From positions 1 through 64,000 of the forward strand of contig NZ_JAJQQZ010000001.1 in NCBI RefSeq assembly GCF_021729015.1: 64,000 bases of DNA, given 5' to 3'. Below the pieces are notes generated by a model that worked only from the letters and a program-made list of their open reading frames with translations, searched no databases and was not told the DNA's origin. The DNA is from Halobacterium rubrum (GTDB lineage Archaea > Halobacteriota > Halobacteria > Halobacteriales > Halobacteriaceae). Below are positions 16,351-26,327 of the stretch, piece by piece (positions within the stretch are counted from its first letter, which is position 1; each line of letters begins with the position of its first letter). Made by a program: the position numbers and the translations under genes.

Positions 16351-16518
16351 ATGTCAATGGGTGCCTATGACGAAGACGAACACGAACGGCGGGAATCGAA
16401 ACACAGCGTCGAAGTCTCGGACGACGACACGCGGTCCACGTACGAGGGGTCCGTCGAGTTCGACTCCGGAGACTCCACGGAGGAGCTGCTCGACCAGTTC
16501 GAGCAGATGAAGAACTGA
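16351..16518 (+). CDS. DUF5786-like small acidic protein
   Basis: A 55-residue protein beginning MSMGAYDEDEHERRESK and ending DSTEELLDQFEQMKN, the pattern of the haloarchaeal DUF5786 family. ATG 16351 is the family start; earlier alternative starts add a Val-rich stub. TTTGATATTGG at 16309-16319 may be the TATA region. It abuts the stop of the convergent membrane gene. Confidence 0.72.
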   Translation: MSMGAYDEDEHERRESKHSVEVSDDDTRSTYEGSVEFDSGDSTEELLDQFEQMKN

Positions 16519-17322
16519 CTACTTCCTGAGGAGATACAGCGACACGCTCGTCACCACCGCCACCGCCAGCACGTGTCCAGACACGGCCGCGACCAGGAAC
16601 GGGTGTCCCCAGACGAAGGGGACCAGAACCGCCTGCAGCACACCGAACCCGAGTGTGCGGACGTCCACGGCGGCCATTCTGGTCGCGGCCGCCGGGTGCA
16701 GGTCCTGCGTCAGCGACCGCCACAGCGCCACGACGGCCGCCCACCAGCCCGTCCCGATGCGGTAGCAGACGTCCCACAGCACGAGCAACGCGAGCGCCGA
16801 CGGCAACACGGGCGGCTGCTCCCCGAGCAGTGAGACGAACAGCGTTGCGCCGTCCCGCGGGTCCCAGACGAACAGGTACGTCAACAGCAGGACGTACGAC
16901 ACCACCCCCAGCACGACCTCGATGCTGGACGCGAACAGGAGTTGGCGGTACCGCGGCGGGACGCCCGGTCCCCGGGCGCGAGAGCCGATGTCGAGCATGA
17001 ACGCGCTGCCGGCCGCCGCCACCAGCACTGCCGCCGTCCCCGGCAGAATCGCGCCCGGCAGGTCGTAGACGGCGGCCATCACGAGCAGGCCCGCCTCGAA
17101 CAGCACGAACTGCACGAGCACCGCCAGCCGGTCGGAGATGTCGACGCCGGGGACGGCGCCGACGATGCTCTCGTACACCCACGTCTCGCCGTAGACGCCG
17201 CCCGCGACACCGGTCCCCGCGCTCGCTGGGTCGAACTCGCTGTACTCGGCCCCGCCGCCAGCGTCACCGCCGGGCGCGCTACCGCCGCCGGAGCCGCCAC
17301 TGCCGCCGCTCCCGTCAGCCAT
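16519..17322 (-). CDS. Haloarchaeal integral membrane protein
   Basis: A 267-residue protein with a Gly/Ser-rich, signal-less N-terminus (about 50 residues) and about six hydrophobic helices, such as LAVLVQFVLFEAGLLVMAAVY, ATFV-free central segments, and GHVLAVAVVTSVSLYLL at the end. No family is recognised; it resembles polytopic proteins with a Yip1-like layout only superficially. Its ATG overlaps the end of the upstream oxidoreductase-like gene by eight bases, so the two are cotranscribed. Confidence 0.7.
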   Translation of the reverse strand: MADGSGGSGGSGGGSAPGGDAGGGAEYSEFDPASAGTGVAGGVYGETWVYESIVGAVPGVDISDRLAVLVQFVLFEAGLLVMAAVYDLPGAILPGTAAVLVAAAGSAFMLDIGSRARGPGVPPRYRQLLFASSIEVVLGVVSYVLLLTYLFVWDPRDGATLFVSLLGEQPPVLPSALALLVLWDVCYRIGTGWWAAVVALWRSLTQDLHPAAATRMAAVDVRTLGFGVLQAVLVPFVWGHPFLVAAVSGHVLAVAVVTSVSLYLLRK

Positions 17323-18217
17323 CGACGGCCACCCCGCGGTCCCGCAGCGCCTGCGCGGCCGCGTCGTCGAACGGTGTCAGGTCCACGTCTACGAGGTCGC
17401 GGATGCTGTCGTCGGTGACGACGACGGGGTTCTTCAGGCCGTGAATCAGGGGGTGGGCGACGCTGCGCGGGACGTCCGTCACGAGGTCCACCCAGTACGT
17501 CGACAGCGTCGGTGACAGCACGGGCACCGGGAAGATGTACAGCCGGCGGCCGGCCAGCGCGGCAGTGCGCTCCAGCATCTCCTGGTAGGAGAGGACGTCC
17601 GGCCCGCCGACCTCGTAGGTCCCGCCGGCCGTCTCGGGGACGTCGAGGACGCCGACGAGGTACGCGACCACGTCCCGGGCCGCGATTGGCTGGCAGGGCG
17701 TCCGCACCCACTGTGGCGTCACCATCACCGGCAGCCGGTCGACGAGCTGGAAGACGAGCTCGAAGCTCGTGCTCCCCTCGCCGACCACGACGGCCGCCCG
17801 CAGCGTCGTCAGGTCGAACGCGGCGTCGGCCAGCACCGCCTCGACCTCGCGGCGCGACTCGAGGTGTTCGGACAGGTCGGCGCCCTCCTCGCCGAGCCCG
17901 CCGAGGTAGACCACGCGGTCGACGCCCGCCGCGTCGGCGCCGGCGGCGAAGTTCCGGGCCGCGCGGCGGTCCCGTTCGGCGAAGTCCTCGCCGGCGCGCA
18001 TCGAGTGGACGAGATAGTAGGCGGCGTCGACACCCTCGAAGACGCCCGACAGCGACTCGGGGTCCAGCAGGTCGCCCTCCACGACCTCGACGCCCTCGGG
18101 CGGGTCGTACCCCGAGGCGTCGCGGACGAGCGCCCTGACGTCGTGGCCGGCGGCGACGAGTTCGGGAGCGAGCCGGCCGCCGACGAAGCCGGTCGCGCCC
18201 GTGACGAGTACGTGCAC
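17315..18217 (-). CDS. NAD(P)-binding NmrA/epimerase-like protein
   Basis: A 300-residue atypical short-chain dehydrogenase. The Rossmann motif VTGATGFVGGRL opens the protein, then VRALVRD, GVDAAYYLVHSM and VYLGGLG. It resembles the NDUFA9/NmrA-like group rather than a defined enzyme, so it may be a redox sensor or bind a quinone-related substrate. GTG 18217 is taken as the start because a CACTTAACC TATA-like box (minus strand, near 18240-18249) lies about 28 bp upstream. It diverges from the pst operon. Confidence 0.82.
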   Translation of the reverse strand: MHVLVTGATGFVGGRLAPELVAAGHDVRALVRDASGYDPPEGVEVVEGDLLDPESLSGVFEGVDAAYYLVHSMRAGEDFAERDRRAARNFAAGADAAGVDRVVYLGGLGEEGADLSEHLESRREVEAVLADAAFDLTTLRAAVVVGEGSTSFELVFQLVDRLPVMVTPQWVRTPCQPIAARDVVAYLVGVLDVPETAGGTYEVGGPDVLSYQEMLERTAALAGRRLYIFPVPVLSPTLSTYWVDLVTDVPRSVAHPLIHGLKNPVVVTDDSIRDLVDVDLTPFDDAAAQALRDRGVAVDG

Positions 18218-18298
18218 GCCGCTACCAACGGCCGGCGCGGGGTTAAGTGTCGTCCCCGGTCGTTCGCCACCGGGAGCGCGCCGGGTCCGGGGAGCGTT

Positions 18299-18360
18299 CC
18301 TATATAGCAATCATTCTCCTACAACCCCCCAAAATCCGGCACGTACCCCTATTATAAACC
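18299..18360 (+). promoter_or_regulatory. Dual TATA elements of the pst operon
   Basis: Two TATA-like boxes precede pstS: tatatag at 18301-18307 and attataaacc at 18351-18360. The second would start RNA about 10-15 bases before the ATG, the first about 60 bases before it. From memory, the H. salinarum pst1 operon has two phosphate-dependent starts, and this spacing fits such an arrangement. Confidence 0.6.
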
Positions 18361-18391
18361 GGTTTAGTGTCAGCTGGCCCGTGTCCAGTCG

Positions 18392-19564
18392 ATGGCATCA
18401 GACCCAGACCGGCTGGCCGACATCGTATCGCGTCGGAAGTTCGTCGCGGCGACGGGCGCCGCAGGCATCGCGGCCGTCGCGGGCTGTTCGAGCAGCGGCG
18501 ACGGGGGAGACGGCGGTGACGGCGGAGACGACGGGGAATCGACGACGGCAGCGGCGACGGCCGACAACCAGGAGACGACGAGCGGCGACGAGCAGGCCTC
18601 GCAGGTCGCGACGGACACCCTGGTCGGCGACGGGTCCTCGACGGTGTTCCCCATCGCGAACACGGGCGCCTCGTACTGGAACTCCAACCCGGAGCCCGGC
18701 GACGAGGACTACTTCCCGCAGGAGTGGGCCGACGAGTACGGCACCGACATGCGTCTCGCCGACTACTTCGCCACCCAGTACGGCTGGACGGAGTCCGGCG
18801 AGCGCTCCGTGCCCCCGTTCCGCATCAGTATCGCGCTCTCACACTCCGGGACCGGCATCGAGGGCGTCATGGAGGAACGCATCGATATCGGTGACGCCAG
18901 CTCCACGGCGGAGGCGGAACTCGCCGGCAGCGACGTCTCCGACGAGGAGCTCGACAAGTTCGTCGACCACGTCGTCGGCGTCGACGGCCAGCCCATCGTC
19001 GTCTCCAAGGAGATCAAGGACGCCGGCGTCACCGACATCACCATCGAGGAACTGCGCAAGATCTACCGCCAGGAGATCACGAACTGGCAGGAGCTCGGCG
19101 GCCCGGACAAGGAGATTCTCGCGCTCGGTCGCGCACCGGGTTCGGGGACGAACACGGCGTTCCTCGTGAACGTCATGGGCGACGCCGAGGCGTCCATCTC
19201 GCCGGACCAGCGCTACGGGAAGAACCAGCAGCTCCAGCAGGCCGTCGCGACGGCCGACAACGCCATCGCGTACATCGCGCTCGCGTTCGTGCAGCCGGAC
19301 GGCCAGGTGCCGCCCATCGGCCTCGAAATCGACGGCACGCTCTACGAGTACGGGAAGAACCTCGGCTCCAAGGAGTACCCGCTGGCGCGCGACCTCCACT
19401 GCTACACGTGGGAGGACACGAGCCGCCAAGAGGCTGCCTTCATCAACTTCCTGCTGTCGGACTTCGGCCAGGAGTTCTTCGTGGAGTCGAACAACTACTT
19501 CGCGCTGCCCGACGGCCGACTCGAGACCCAGCGCGAGAAGGTCGCCGCGAGCAAGTACGAGTAG
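18392..19564 (+). CDS. pstS: Phosphate ABC transporter substrate-binding lipoprotein
   Basis: A 390-residue extracellular phosphate-binding protein. The signal region SRRKFVAATGAAGIAAVAGC carries a twin-arginine pair (R14-R15) and a lipobox Cys (C32), followed by a Gly/Asp linker, so it is Tat-exported and lipid-anchored. The binding domain has VGDGSSTVFPIAN, ALSHSGTGIEGVM, ELRKIYRQEITNW and LGRAPGSGTNTAF, the classical phosphate-contact loops. First gene of the pst operon. Confidence 0.95.
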   Translation: MASDPDRLADIVSRRKFVAATGAAGIAAVAGCSSSGDGGDGGDGGDDGESTTAAATADNQETTSGDEQASQVATDTLVGDGSSTVFPIANTGASYWNSNPEPGDEDYFPQEWADEYGTDMRLADYFATQYGWTESGERSVPPFRISIALSHSGTGIEGVMEERIDIGDASSTAEAELAGSDVSDEELDKFVDHVVGVDGQPIVVSKEIKDAGVTDITIEELRKIYRQEITNWQELGGPDKEILALGRAPGSGTNTAFLVNVMGDAEASISPDQRYGKNQQLQQAVATADNAIAYIALAFVQPDGQVPPIGLEIDGTLYEYGKNLGSKEYPLARDLHCYTWEDTSRQEAAFINFLLSDFGQEFFVESNNYFALPDGRLETQREKVAASKYE

Positions 19565-19634
19565 CCCGCGGTCCGCCGACTGTCGACCTGTCATCCACCT
19601 GCGGTCCGCCTTCGATACACCGAACACAACACAC

Positions 19635-20705
19635 ATGGCATCCAGAATCGTCGAGCGGTTCGAACAGTACCGGTCCCGGAACGAGGACGCCGCGCTGGTC
19701 CTGCTGGCGGTGACCGCGCTGTCACTGGTGGTGGCGTTCGTCCTGTTCTACCAGCAGTCACGCTGGACCGTCGTCCCGGTGGCGGCGTTCCTCGTGTTGA
19801 CCGTGGTCGGCTGGGTCAGATACCAGGCGACCGTCGCGCGCGGCCTGACGTTCGTCATGACCGTCGCCACGGTCGCCGTCCTCGGGCTCATCGTGGCGTT
19901 CCTGGTCGTGCGAGCGTGGCCGGCGTTCGAACAGATGGGACTAGAGGCACTGTACCGGACCGAGGAGCCGCTGTGGAAGCCCGCGAAGACCACGCCGTGG
20001 TCGCTCGCGCCGATGATCGTCGGGACGATGGTGACGACGGCCATCGCGACGGTCGTCGCCGCGCCGCTGGGCATCGCCGGCGCGCTCTACATCAGCGAAA
20101 TCGCGTCCGAGACCACCCGGGAGGTCGTGAAGCCGGGCATCGAGCTGATGGCGGGGATTCCGTCCATCACGTACGGCTTCATCGGGTTCGTCATCGTGAA
20201 CCGGTTCTTCTACGAGGCGTTCCAGACGTCGACGATTGGGAACTACTTCACGGTCGGGGTCATGATCGGCATCATGGCGCTGCCGACCATCGTGTCGGTC
20301 GCCGAAGACGCGCTGTCGACGGTCCCCGAAGCGATGAAGAGCGGCGCGCTGGCCGTCGGGACGACGAACTGGCAGACGATGAAGAGCGTCACCGTCCCGT
20401 CGGCGTTCTCCGGCGTGTCCGCCGCCGTCCTGCTGGGCGTGGGGCGCGCGATGGGCGAGACGATGGCGGCGACGGTGATGATTCCGCACACGAAGGGTTT
20501 CGCCGACCCAGTCTACGACGTGTTCGGCGGCGTCGGCGAGACGCTGACGACCGTCATCGCCTTCGAGGGCGGGAACGCCACGGGCCGCCACATCGAGGGG
20601 CTGTTCGCGGCCGGCGTCGTGCTGTTCGCGATGGTGCTCGTCCTGAGTGTCACCGCGCAGCTGATTCAGGCCCGGATGCGGAGCAAGTACGGTGGTGACC
20701 GATGA
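19635..20705 (+). CDS. pstC: Phosphate ABC transporter permease PstC
   Basis: A 356-residue membrane permease with about eight hydrophobic segments. It contains the MetI-type motifs GAL YISEIAS, VKPGIELMAGIPSITYGF and the EAA-like loop ALAVGTTNWQTMKSVTVPSA followed by GVGRAMGETMAA. It forms the channel with PstA. Its stop overlaps the PstA start by four bases (ATGA), so the genes are translationally coupled. Confidence 0.95.
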   Translation: MASRIVERFEQYRSRNEDAALVLLAVTALSLVVAFVLFYQQSRWTVVPVAAFLVLTVVGWVRYQATVARGLTFVMTVATVAVLGLIVAFLVVRAWPAFEQMGLEALYRTEEPLWKPAKTTPWSLAPMIVGTMVTTAIATVVAAPLGIAGALYISEIASETTREVVKPGIELMAGIPSITYGFIGFVIVNRFFYEAFQTSTIGNYFTVGVMIGIMALPTIVSVAEDALSTVPEAMKSGALAVGTTNWQTMKSVTVPSAFSGVSAAVLLGVGRAMGETMAATVMIPHTKGFADPVYDVFGGVGETLTTVIAFEGGNATGRHIEGLFAAGVVLFAMVLVLSVTAQLIQARMRSKYGGDR

Positions 20706-22345
20706 GCACGGTCACCCGGCACGCGCTCGTCGCGGGGGAGACGACGCTCCGCGAGTACGTCTCGACGGGCGTGATGGCGGTCGGCGCAGTGCTGTTCCTC
20801 GCGAGCTGGGCCGTGCTGTTCCAGTGGGTCGGCGAGCGCACGCCCGTGCTCGGCGTGGACCTCTTCACGCTGTTCGGCGTGCTGTTGCTCGCGATGGCCG
20901 CCGGCATCGCCGGCGTCGGCGTCGCCTCTCGGCTCGGTCACGTGTCCGCGTCGCCGTCCGCGTCGGCCGGCCTCGTCGCCGGCTCGCTGTTCGGCGGCAT
21001 CGGCTTCGTCACCGGTGGACTGGTGGCGTCCCAGACGCTCGGAATGGGGACCGTCGGCTGGCTCGCCGTCGCGGTCGCGACTGGTGTAGCCGCCGCCGCC
21101 CTCGCGGTCGTGCCTCGAGAGGACGTCGGGTCGACGCTCCCGGCGGCGCTGTTCCTCGCGCTCGTCGGCGCGTTGCTCGTCACCGACACCCTCGGCCTCG
21201 GGTGGTCGTGGTCGCCGAACGACGTCTCGGCGACCTTCGTCGGGTCCGTGATGGTCCCCGTGGTGACCATCGCCGGGTCGCTGGTCGGCTCGTGGAGCGC
21301 CGCGAAGGCCCGAGCGGGCTTCGGCACGCAGGGCCGCGAGGCCGGCGCGTTCTACCTGATTCGGCTGAGCGTGTTCGGGATGCTCGGCGTCCTCACCTTG
21401 CTCGTCGGCTTCATCGTGAAAAACGGGCTGGAGACGGCGCTCACGAACGCCCAGTTCGGCCTCGACGGCCACCTCGACCTGCCCGGGGCGCTGTTCGGCG
21501 TGGCGCTGCCGGACTGGTCGCTTCCGTTCGTCGACGTACAGGTCCCGTTCGTGACGAACGTCTCCCAGAGCCTCTATGTCGACGTGCCGGGGCTCGCGCC
21601 CGCCATCCTCGGGACGCTCTGGCTCGTGGTCGGCGCGATGCTGTTCGCTATCCCGCTCGGGCTCGCGGCCGCCATCTTCCTCGCGGAGTACACCGAGAGC
21701 CGGCTGTTCCGGCAGCTCGTCGAGGTCGCGACGAACGGCCTCTGGAGCACGCCGAGCATCGTCTTCGGGCTGTTCGGGCTGGCGTTCCTCGTGCCCCGGT
21801 TCGGCGGCGGGAAGTCCCTGCTGTCGGGTCAGCTCGTGCTCGGCTTCATGCTGCTGCCGCTGGTCGTCATCACGAGCTACGAGTCCATCAAGGCCGTCCC
21901 GGACGAGTACCGGGACGCCAGCGCCGCGCTCGGTGTGACCCAGTGGCAGACCATCAGGAGCGCCGTGCTCCCGGCCGCGATGCCGGGCGTCATCACGGGC
22001 GTCATCCTCGGCGTCGGCCGTATCGCGGGTGAGACGGCACCGCTGCTGCTGGTCTACGGCGGCCCCCCCTTCGCGAGCCAGAACCCGAACGTCCTGTCGT
22101 CGTTCCAGTTCACGAGCTCGCCGCCGTTCGTCTCCAACACCGCGCTACTGGACGCCGGCAGCGCGCTCCCCTACCAGCTCTACACCTCGATCACGAGCGG
22201 GCGGCTGCCCGGACAGGGCGCCCCCTTCACCGTCCAGGACTTCGGCTGGGGGACCGCGCTCGTGCTCCTCGTCGTCGTACTCGGCCTGTACGCCGTCGGC
22301 ATCGCCAGCAGACTGTACTTCCGCAACAAACTGTACAATGAGTAA
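20702..22345 (+). CDS. pstA: Phosphate ABC transporter permease PstA, long form
   Basis: A 547-residue permease, nearly twice the usual PstA length. The C-terminal about 300 residues are the PstA core: [35 protein letters not shown], the EAA loop [15 protein letters not shown] and [14 protein letters not shown]. The first about 230 residues add roughly six extra hydrophobic helices, a haloarchaeal extension of unknown role. The start overlaps pstC and the end overlaps pstB, so coupling is tight. Confidence 0.93.
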   Translation: MSTVTRHALVAGETTLREYVSTGVMAVGAVLFLASWAVLFQWVGERTPVLGVDLFTLFGVLLLAMAAGIAGVGVASRLGHVSASPSASAGLVAGSLFGGIGFVTGGLVASQTLGMGTVGWLAVAVATGVAAAALAVVPREDVGSTLPAALFLALVGALLVTDTLGLGWSWSPNDVSATFVGSVMVPVVTIAGSLVGSWSAAKARAGFGTQGREAGAFYLIRLSVFGMLGVLTLLVGFIVKNGLETALTNAQFGLDGHLDLPGALFGVALPDWSLPFVDVQVPFVTNVSQSLYVDVPGLAPAILGTLWLVVGAMLFAIPLGLAAAIFLAEYTESRLFRQLVEVATNGLWSTPSIVFGLFGLAFLVPRFGGGKSLLSGQLVLGFMLLPLVVITSYESIKAVPDEYRDASAALGVTQWQTIRSAVLPAAMPGVITGVILGVGRIAGETAPLLLVYGGPPFASQNPNVLSSFQFTSSPPFVSNTALLDAGSALPYQLYTSITSGRLPGQGAPFTVQDFGWGTALVLLVVVLGLYAVGIASRLYFRNKLYNE

Positions 22346-23243
22346 CGCAGACGTCAGCCACCAGTCGACCCCGGCACCAGCATCGACCACGACGACCGGC
22401 GAGACCGAGGAGACCGTCCGCGAGTCGTGGCGCACCTACGACGTCACGGGCGAGCCCGCCGTCGCCGTCGAGGACCTGAACGTCCACTACGGCGACGACC
22501 ACGCCCTGAAGGACGTCTCCATGGACATCCCCGAGGAGAGCGTGACCGCGCTCATCGGGCCGTCGGGCTGCGGGAAGTCGACGTTCCTCCGGTGCCTGAA
22601 CCGGATGAACGACCGCATCAAGGCCGCGCGCATCGACGGCTCCGTCGAGGTCGGCGGCGAGGAGATATACCAGGACGGCGTCGACCTGGTGGAGCTCCGG
22701 AAGCGCGTCGGGATGGTGTTCCAGGCGCCGAACCCGTTCCCGAAGTCTATCCGGGAGAACGTCTCCTACGGCCCGCGGAAGCACGGCGACCTCGACACGA
22801 GCCTGCTCAGTCGCCTGCTCGGGCGCGACGACGCCGAAGCCGAGGAAGCGCTCGTAGAGCAGTGTCTCCGGGACGCAGCGCTCTACGAGGAGGTCGCCGA
22901 CCGCCTCGAGGACAACGCGCTCGGCCTCTCGGGCGGCCAGCAACAGCGCCTCTGCATCGCTCGCGCGCTCGCCGTCGACCCCGACGTGCTGTTGATGGAC
23001 GAGCCCGCGTCGGCTCTCGACCCCATCGCGACGGCGAAAATCGAGGACCTCATCGGGGAACTCGCCGAGGACTACACGGTCGTCGTCGTCACGCACAACA
23101 TGCAGCAGGCCGCCCGCATCAGCGACCAGACGGCGGTCTTCCTCACGGGCGGCGAGCTCGTCGAGTACGGTGACACCGACCAGGTCTTCGAGAGCCCGGA
23201 GAGCCAGCGCGTCGAGGACTACATCACCGGCAAGTTCGGGTGA
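22338..23243 (+). CDS. pstB: Phosphate ABC transporter ATPase PstB
   Basis: A 301-residue ATPase that powers PstCA. Walker A is GPSGCGKST (residues 74-82), the signature LSGGQQQRL, and Walker [14 protein letters not shown] roughly 40-residue Thr-rich N-terminal extension precedes the core. ATG 22338 overlaps the last codons of pstA. The stop overlaps a possible GTG of phoU. Confidence 0.96.
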   Translation: MSNADVSHQSTPAPASTTTTGETEETVRESWRTYDVTGEPAVAVEDLNVHYGDDHALKDVSMDIPEESVTALIGPSGCGKSTFLRCLNRMNDRIKAARIDGSVEVGGEEIYQDGVDLVELRKRVGMVFQAPNPFPKSIRENVSYGPRKHGDLDTSLLSRLLGRDDAEAEEALVEQCLRDAALYEEVADRLEDNALGLSGGQQQRLCIARALAVDPDVLLMDEPASALDPIATAKIEDLIGELAEDYTVVVVTHNMQQAARISDQTAVFLTGGELVEYGDTDQVFESPESQRVEDYITGKFG

Positions 23244-23248
23244 TTCTC

Positions 23249-23929
23249 GTGCCACGTGATGCATTCCAGAACGCACTCGAGGACCTGCGGGCCGACGTGG
23301 TGGCGCTCGGCGAGCTGGTGGTGTCCCGGCTCGACGACGCGCTCGCGGCGTTGACGGGCGACGGCGGCGACGAGGTCGCAGCGGCGGTCGTGGACGGCGA
23401 CAACGAGGTGAACGAGCGCTACCTCGACCTGGAGGCCGACTGCATCGAACTGTTCGCGCTCCAGCAGCCGGTCGCCGGCGACCTCCGCGTCGTCGCGGCG
23501 TCGTTCAAGATTCTGACCGACGTCGAGCGCGTCGGCGACCTCGCCGCGAACCTCGCCTCGTACGCGCTGGCAGCGGGCGACGAGCACGTCGCCGACGTCG
23601 ACCTCGCGGCCATCGGGACGGCGGCGCGCGACCTGTTCGCGGACGCGCTGGCCGCGTACGCCGGCGGCGACGCGGCCGCCTGCCAGCGCATCGCGAACCG
23701 GGACGACGAGGTCGACGCGCTCTGCCAGCGCGCGAACGACCGCGTCGTCCGGGACCTCGTGGAACGTGGTGCCGCCAGCGAGGGGCCGTGGGATGCCGAA
23801 GCCGTCCTCGACGACGTGTCGACGCTGTTGCTCACCGTCCGGGACCTCGAACGGGTTGCCGACCACGCGGTGAACGTCGCCGCGCGGACGCTGTACCTCG
23901 TCGAGAACGACCCCCGGCTGGTGTACTGA
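23249..23929 (+). CDS. phoU: Phosphate-signalling protein PhoU
   Basis: A 226-residue protein of two PhoU three-helix repeats, each with an E/D-xxx-D metal-binding motif such as DGDNEVNERYLDLE and NRDDEVDALCQRAN. It is expected to modulate the Pst transporter and phosphate signalling. The GTG at 23249 (VPRDAFQNAL) fits family starts better than the GTG at 23240, which overlaps the pstB stop. The next gene follows one base after the stop. Confidence 0.92.
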   Translation: MPRDAFQNALEDLRADVVALGELVVSRLDDALAALTGDGGDEVAAAVVDGDNEVNERYLDLEADCIELFALQQPVAGDLRVVAASFKILTDVERVGDLAANLASYALAAGDEHVADVDLAAIGTAARDLFADALAAYAGGDAAACQRIANRDDEVDALCQRANDRVVRDLVERGAASEGPWDAEAVLDDVSTLLLTVRDLERVADHAVNVAARTLYLVENDPRLVY

Positions 23930-23930
23930 G

Positions 23931-24968
23931 ATGGAGACGAGGAAAGTCCAGCAGGTCGGCGGCGGCACGTACACGGTCTCGATTCCCGTACACTGGGCGA
24001 ACGAGCACGACGTCGGCGCGGGCGACACGGCCTACCTCTACCCGCACAGCGACGGGTCGCTGGTCGTACGGTGGGCCGACGGCGAGGACAGCGACCTCGC
24101 GGCGACCGTCGTCGACCTCCCCGACAGCGACGAGGCAGCGGCGTCGCCGGCGGCGGCCGAGCGTAGCCTCGACGCGGCGTACGTGGCCGGCTACAGGCGA
24201 ATCGAGATACGGACCGCCGGCGGCCTCGACGACGGCCAGCGGCGGGCGGTCGTCGACCGGGCGCGCACCCTGAGCGGCGTCGGCGTCACCGAGGGGACCG
24301 AGGACAGCGTGACCGTCCGGGGGCTACTGGACGCGGACGACGTCTCCGTCCGGCAGTCCATCCGGCAGTTGCGGTTCACGGCGCTATCGACACACGACTC
24401 GGCGGTCAGCTCGCTGTCCGCTGTGGCAGCGGCAGACGGCGGCGTCGACCACGGCGACCGGCCCGCGCGGGTCCGCGACCGGCTCGGGGAGGTCGACCGG
24501 CTCGCGCGGCTGGTCGAGCGCTACGCGAACCGCGGGCTCGCCGACCGACAGGTGCTCGACGACCTCGGGGTCTCACGGGTGCGACTCGCCGAGTACGCCA
24601 CGGTCGCCCGACAGCTCGAACGAGTCGCGGAGCACGCGGCCGCGGTCGCCCGGCACGCCGACGCTGCGCGCGGGTCGGTCGCGGCCGACGCCGTGACGGA
24701 ACTGCGGGGAATCGGTGACGACGCCCGGCAGGTCGTCGACGACGCCACCAGCGCTCTAGTCGACGACGGCGACCCGGACGCGGCTCACGGCGCTCGCGCA
24801 CTTGCGACGACGGTGAACTCGGATGCCGAGAGCGTGCGGCGGGCGCTGATCGAGCGGAGCCGGCACGACGCGCCGTGCCTGCTGCAGACGCTTGACTGTC
24901 TCGCCGGGACAGCGGCCTGCGGAGCGGAGATTGCGGCGGCGGCGCTCCGGGCGTCCGTGCGGTCGTAG
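23931..24968 (+). CDS. AbrB-PhoU fusion regulator
   Basis: A 345-residue protein. The first about 50 residues (RKVQQVGGGTYTVSIPVHWAN, GDTAYLYPH) form an AbrB/SpoVT DNA-binding hairpin. The rest is helical with PhoU-like repeats (RLARLVERYANRGLADRQV, EYATVARQLERVAEHAAAVA). The fusion suggests a phosphate-responsive DNA-binding regulator of the pst operon; this is inferred from context. It directly follows phoU and is the last gene of the operon. Confidence 0.85.
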   Translation: METRKVQQVGGGTYTVSIPVHWANEHDVGAGDTAYLYPHSDGSLVVRWADGEDSDLAATVVDLPDSDEAAASPAAAERSLDAAYVAGYRRIEIRTAGGLDDGQRRAVVDRARTLSGVGVTEGTEDSVTVRGLLDADDVSVRQSIRQLRFTALSTHDSAVSSLSAVAAADGGVDHGDRPARVRDRLGEVDRLARLVERYANRGLADRQVLDDLGVSRVRLAEYATVARQLERVAEHAAAVARHADAARGSVAADAVTELRGIGDDARQVVDDATSALVDDGDPDAAHGARALATTVNSDAESVRRALIERSRHDAPCLLQTLDCLAGTAACGAEIAAAALRASVRS

Positions 24969-25001
24969 TCTGCCCGGCAAGCCGCCGGTGGCGGCGCGCT
25001 G

Positions 25002-25865
25002 TCAGCCCCAGCCGGGCGTCCGGGGCGCGCCTCTCGCCGCTTCGACCGTGTCGGCGAGCTCGGGGTCGGGCGTCTCGTCGCCATCGGCGTGCTCGGCCCA
25101 GTCGTCGATGGCGCGCCCGACCCACGAGTCGGCGTCGACTGCGGTCTCGTAGGCCTGCTCGCGCTTCGTCGGTTCGACGGCGGTCGTGCCGGGGGCGCTG
25201 GCGGCGGCGACGGCGACGAACCGCGCGCGGTCCTCGTCGGTGAGCTCGCCGGCTTCCAGGCGGTCGACGATGCCCGCCGGCAGGTCCCCGGGGTCTGGGT
25301 ACGCGAACACCTTCTGGCCGACCGCCTGCGGCCCGAACAGGAGCCCGGAGAGTTCCTCGGGCGGCGTGTCGTCGAGCAGCCTGTCGCCGCCGACGTGGTT
25401 CTCGACGCGCTCGCACTCGGTCTCGACGTCGAGTTCGAGGTTGTGTCCGGGGTACTCGGCGCACTCCTCGGGGTAGACGTCGCTGTCGTGGATACGACAC
25501 TGCAGCGTCTCGGGGTCGAGGAACGCACACGAGGGCAGCCACGCACCGTCGGTGTCGAACGGCGCGACGGGCTTCGGTGGCTTCCGGATGCCGACGAAGA
25601 ACGCCGGCTTCCCGCGGATGGCGGCGACCTCACGGCCGTCGACCTCGACGCTCGGGCCGTCCCGGGCTTCCCAGAGCCGGGGCGTCATCGCGTCGCCGAG
25701 CCCGGCGTCGAGGAACGCCCGCACGTCGTCCCGCGTCAGGGGGACGAGGTTGTACGTGTCGTCGAGGGGTTCCTGCGGGCCGCGGCGCTCGTGGTCGACG
25801 CCGGTGTCGGCGAGCGCGCGCCAGTCCACACAGCAGCCGGCGCAGTTCTCGCAGTCGACCTGCAT
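25002..25865 (-). CDS. YkgJ-family cysteine cluster protein
   Basis: A 287-residue protein beginning MQVDCENCAGCCVDWRAL, the YkgJ/Fliw-like zinc- or iron-chelating Cys cluster, with later cysteines in CAFLDPETLQCRIHDSDVYPEEC. The C-terminal half is acidic with no recognised fold. The family is proposed to bind a metal or Fe-S cluster; function unknown. Convergent with the pst operon. Confidence 0.82.
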   Translation of the reverse strand: MQVDCENCAGCCVDWRALADTGVDHERRGPQEPLDDTYNLVPLTRDDVRAFLDAGLGDAMTPRLWEARDGPSVEVDGREVAAIRGKPAFFVGIRKPPKPVAPFDTDGAWLPSCAFLDPETLQCRIHDSDVYPEECAEYPGHNLELDVETECERVENHVGGDRLLDDTPPEELSGLLFGPQAVGQKVFAYPDPGDLPAGIVDRLEAGELTDEDRARFVAVAAASAPGTTAVEPTKREQAYETAVDADSWVGRAIDDWAEHADGDETPDPELADTVEAARGAPRTPGWG

Positions 25866-25955
25866 GGGCGGTGATTCGTGGTGTGGCGTTTTGACTGTAG
25901 CGCCGGCTGGTGCTGTCGCTGTTCAATTATCAGCCGGCTACTCCGCTACAACCAC

Positions 25956-26255
25956 GAAAGCCCCGGCGCGCTCGACTCCCGGGCCTCCCTGCGCTCCTCG
26001 GTCGCTATGCTCCCTGCGGTGCTTACTTCGGCCGGGTTCACCGACCGCGCCGCCCCTTTCGAAGTCCACCCGATACCGGGTGGCCGACGAGCACGTTTCT
26101 GCCCATTGACCAGCCGGGTGTCAGCGCAAGTGCGCCAATCAGACCGGGCGGGAATGGAAGGGGGCGGCGGGCTCCGGGAAGGCGCGCGACGAAAGCACGC
26201 GACCGAAGGGAGCGCGCGCAACGAGCGCACCGACCGGAGCCCGTCGGGGGCTTCC
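25956..26255. repeat. Large palindromic intergenic element, copy 2
   Basis: About 300 bp beginning GAAAGCCCCG (25956-25965) and ending in an imperfect complement (CGGGGGCTTCC, about 26244-26254). It shares with copy 1 the phrases gctta-ttcggcc, ccgcccctttc, gtccaccc, and ggcgcgcgacg-aagcac in the same order, with diverged sequence between. Its 5' and 3' halves are partly complementary. The surrounding bases 25866-25955 and 26256-26327 show no gene. Confidence 0.65.
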
Positions 26256-26327
26256 AGAACAAGTGCGAAGCAGGGTCGAACGCTCCTGCGGGCGAAAGTG
26301 TTTGGCCGGCGCGCCCCAACTCGGGGT

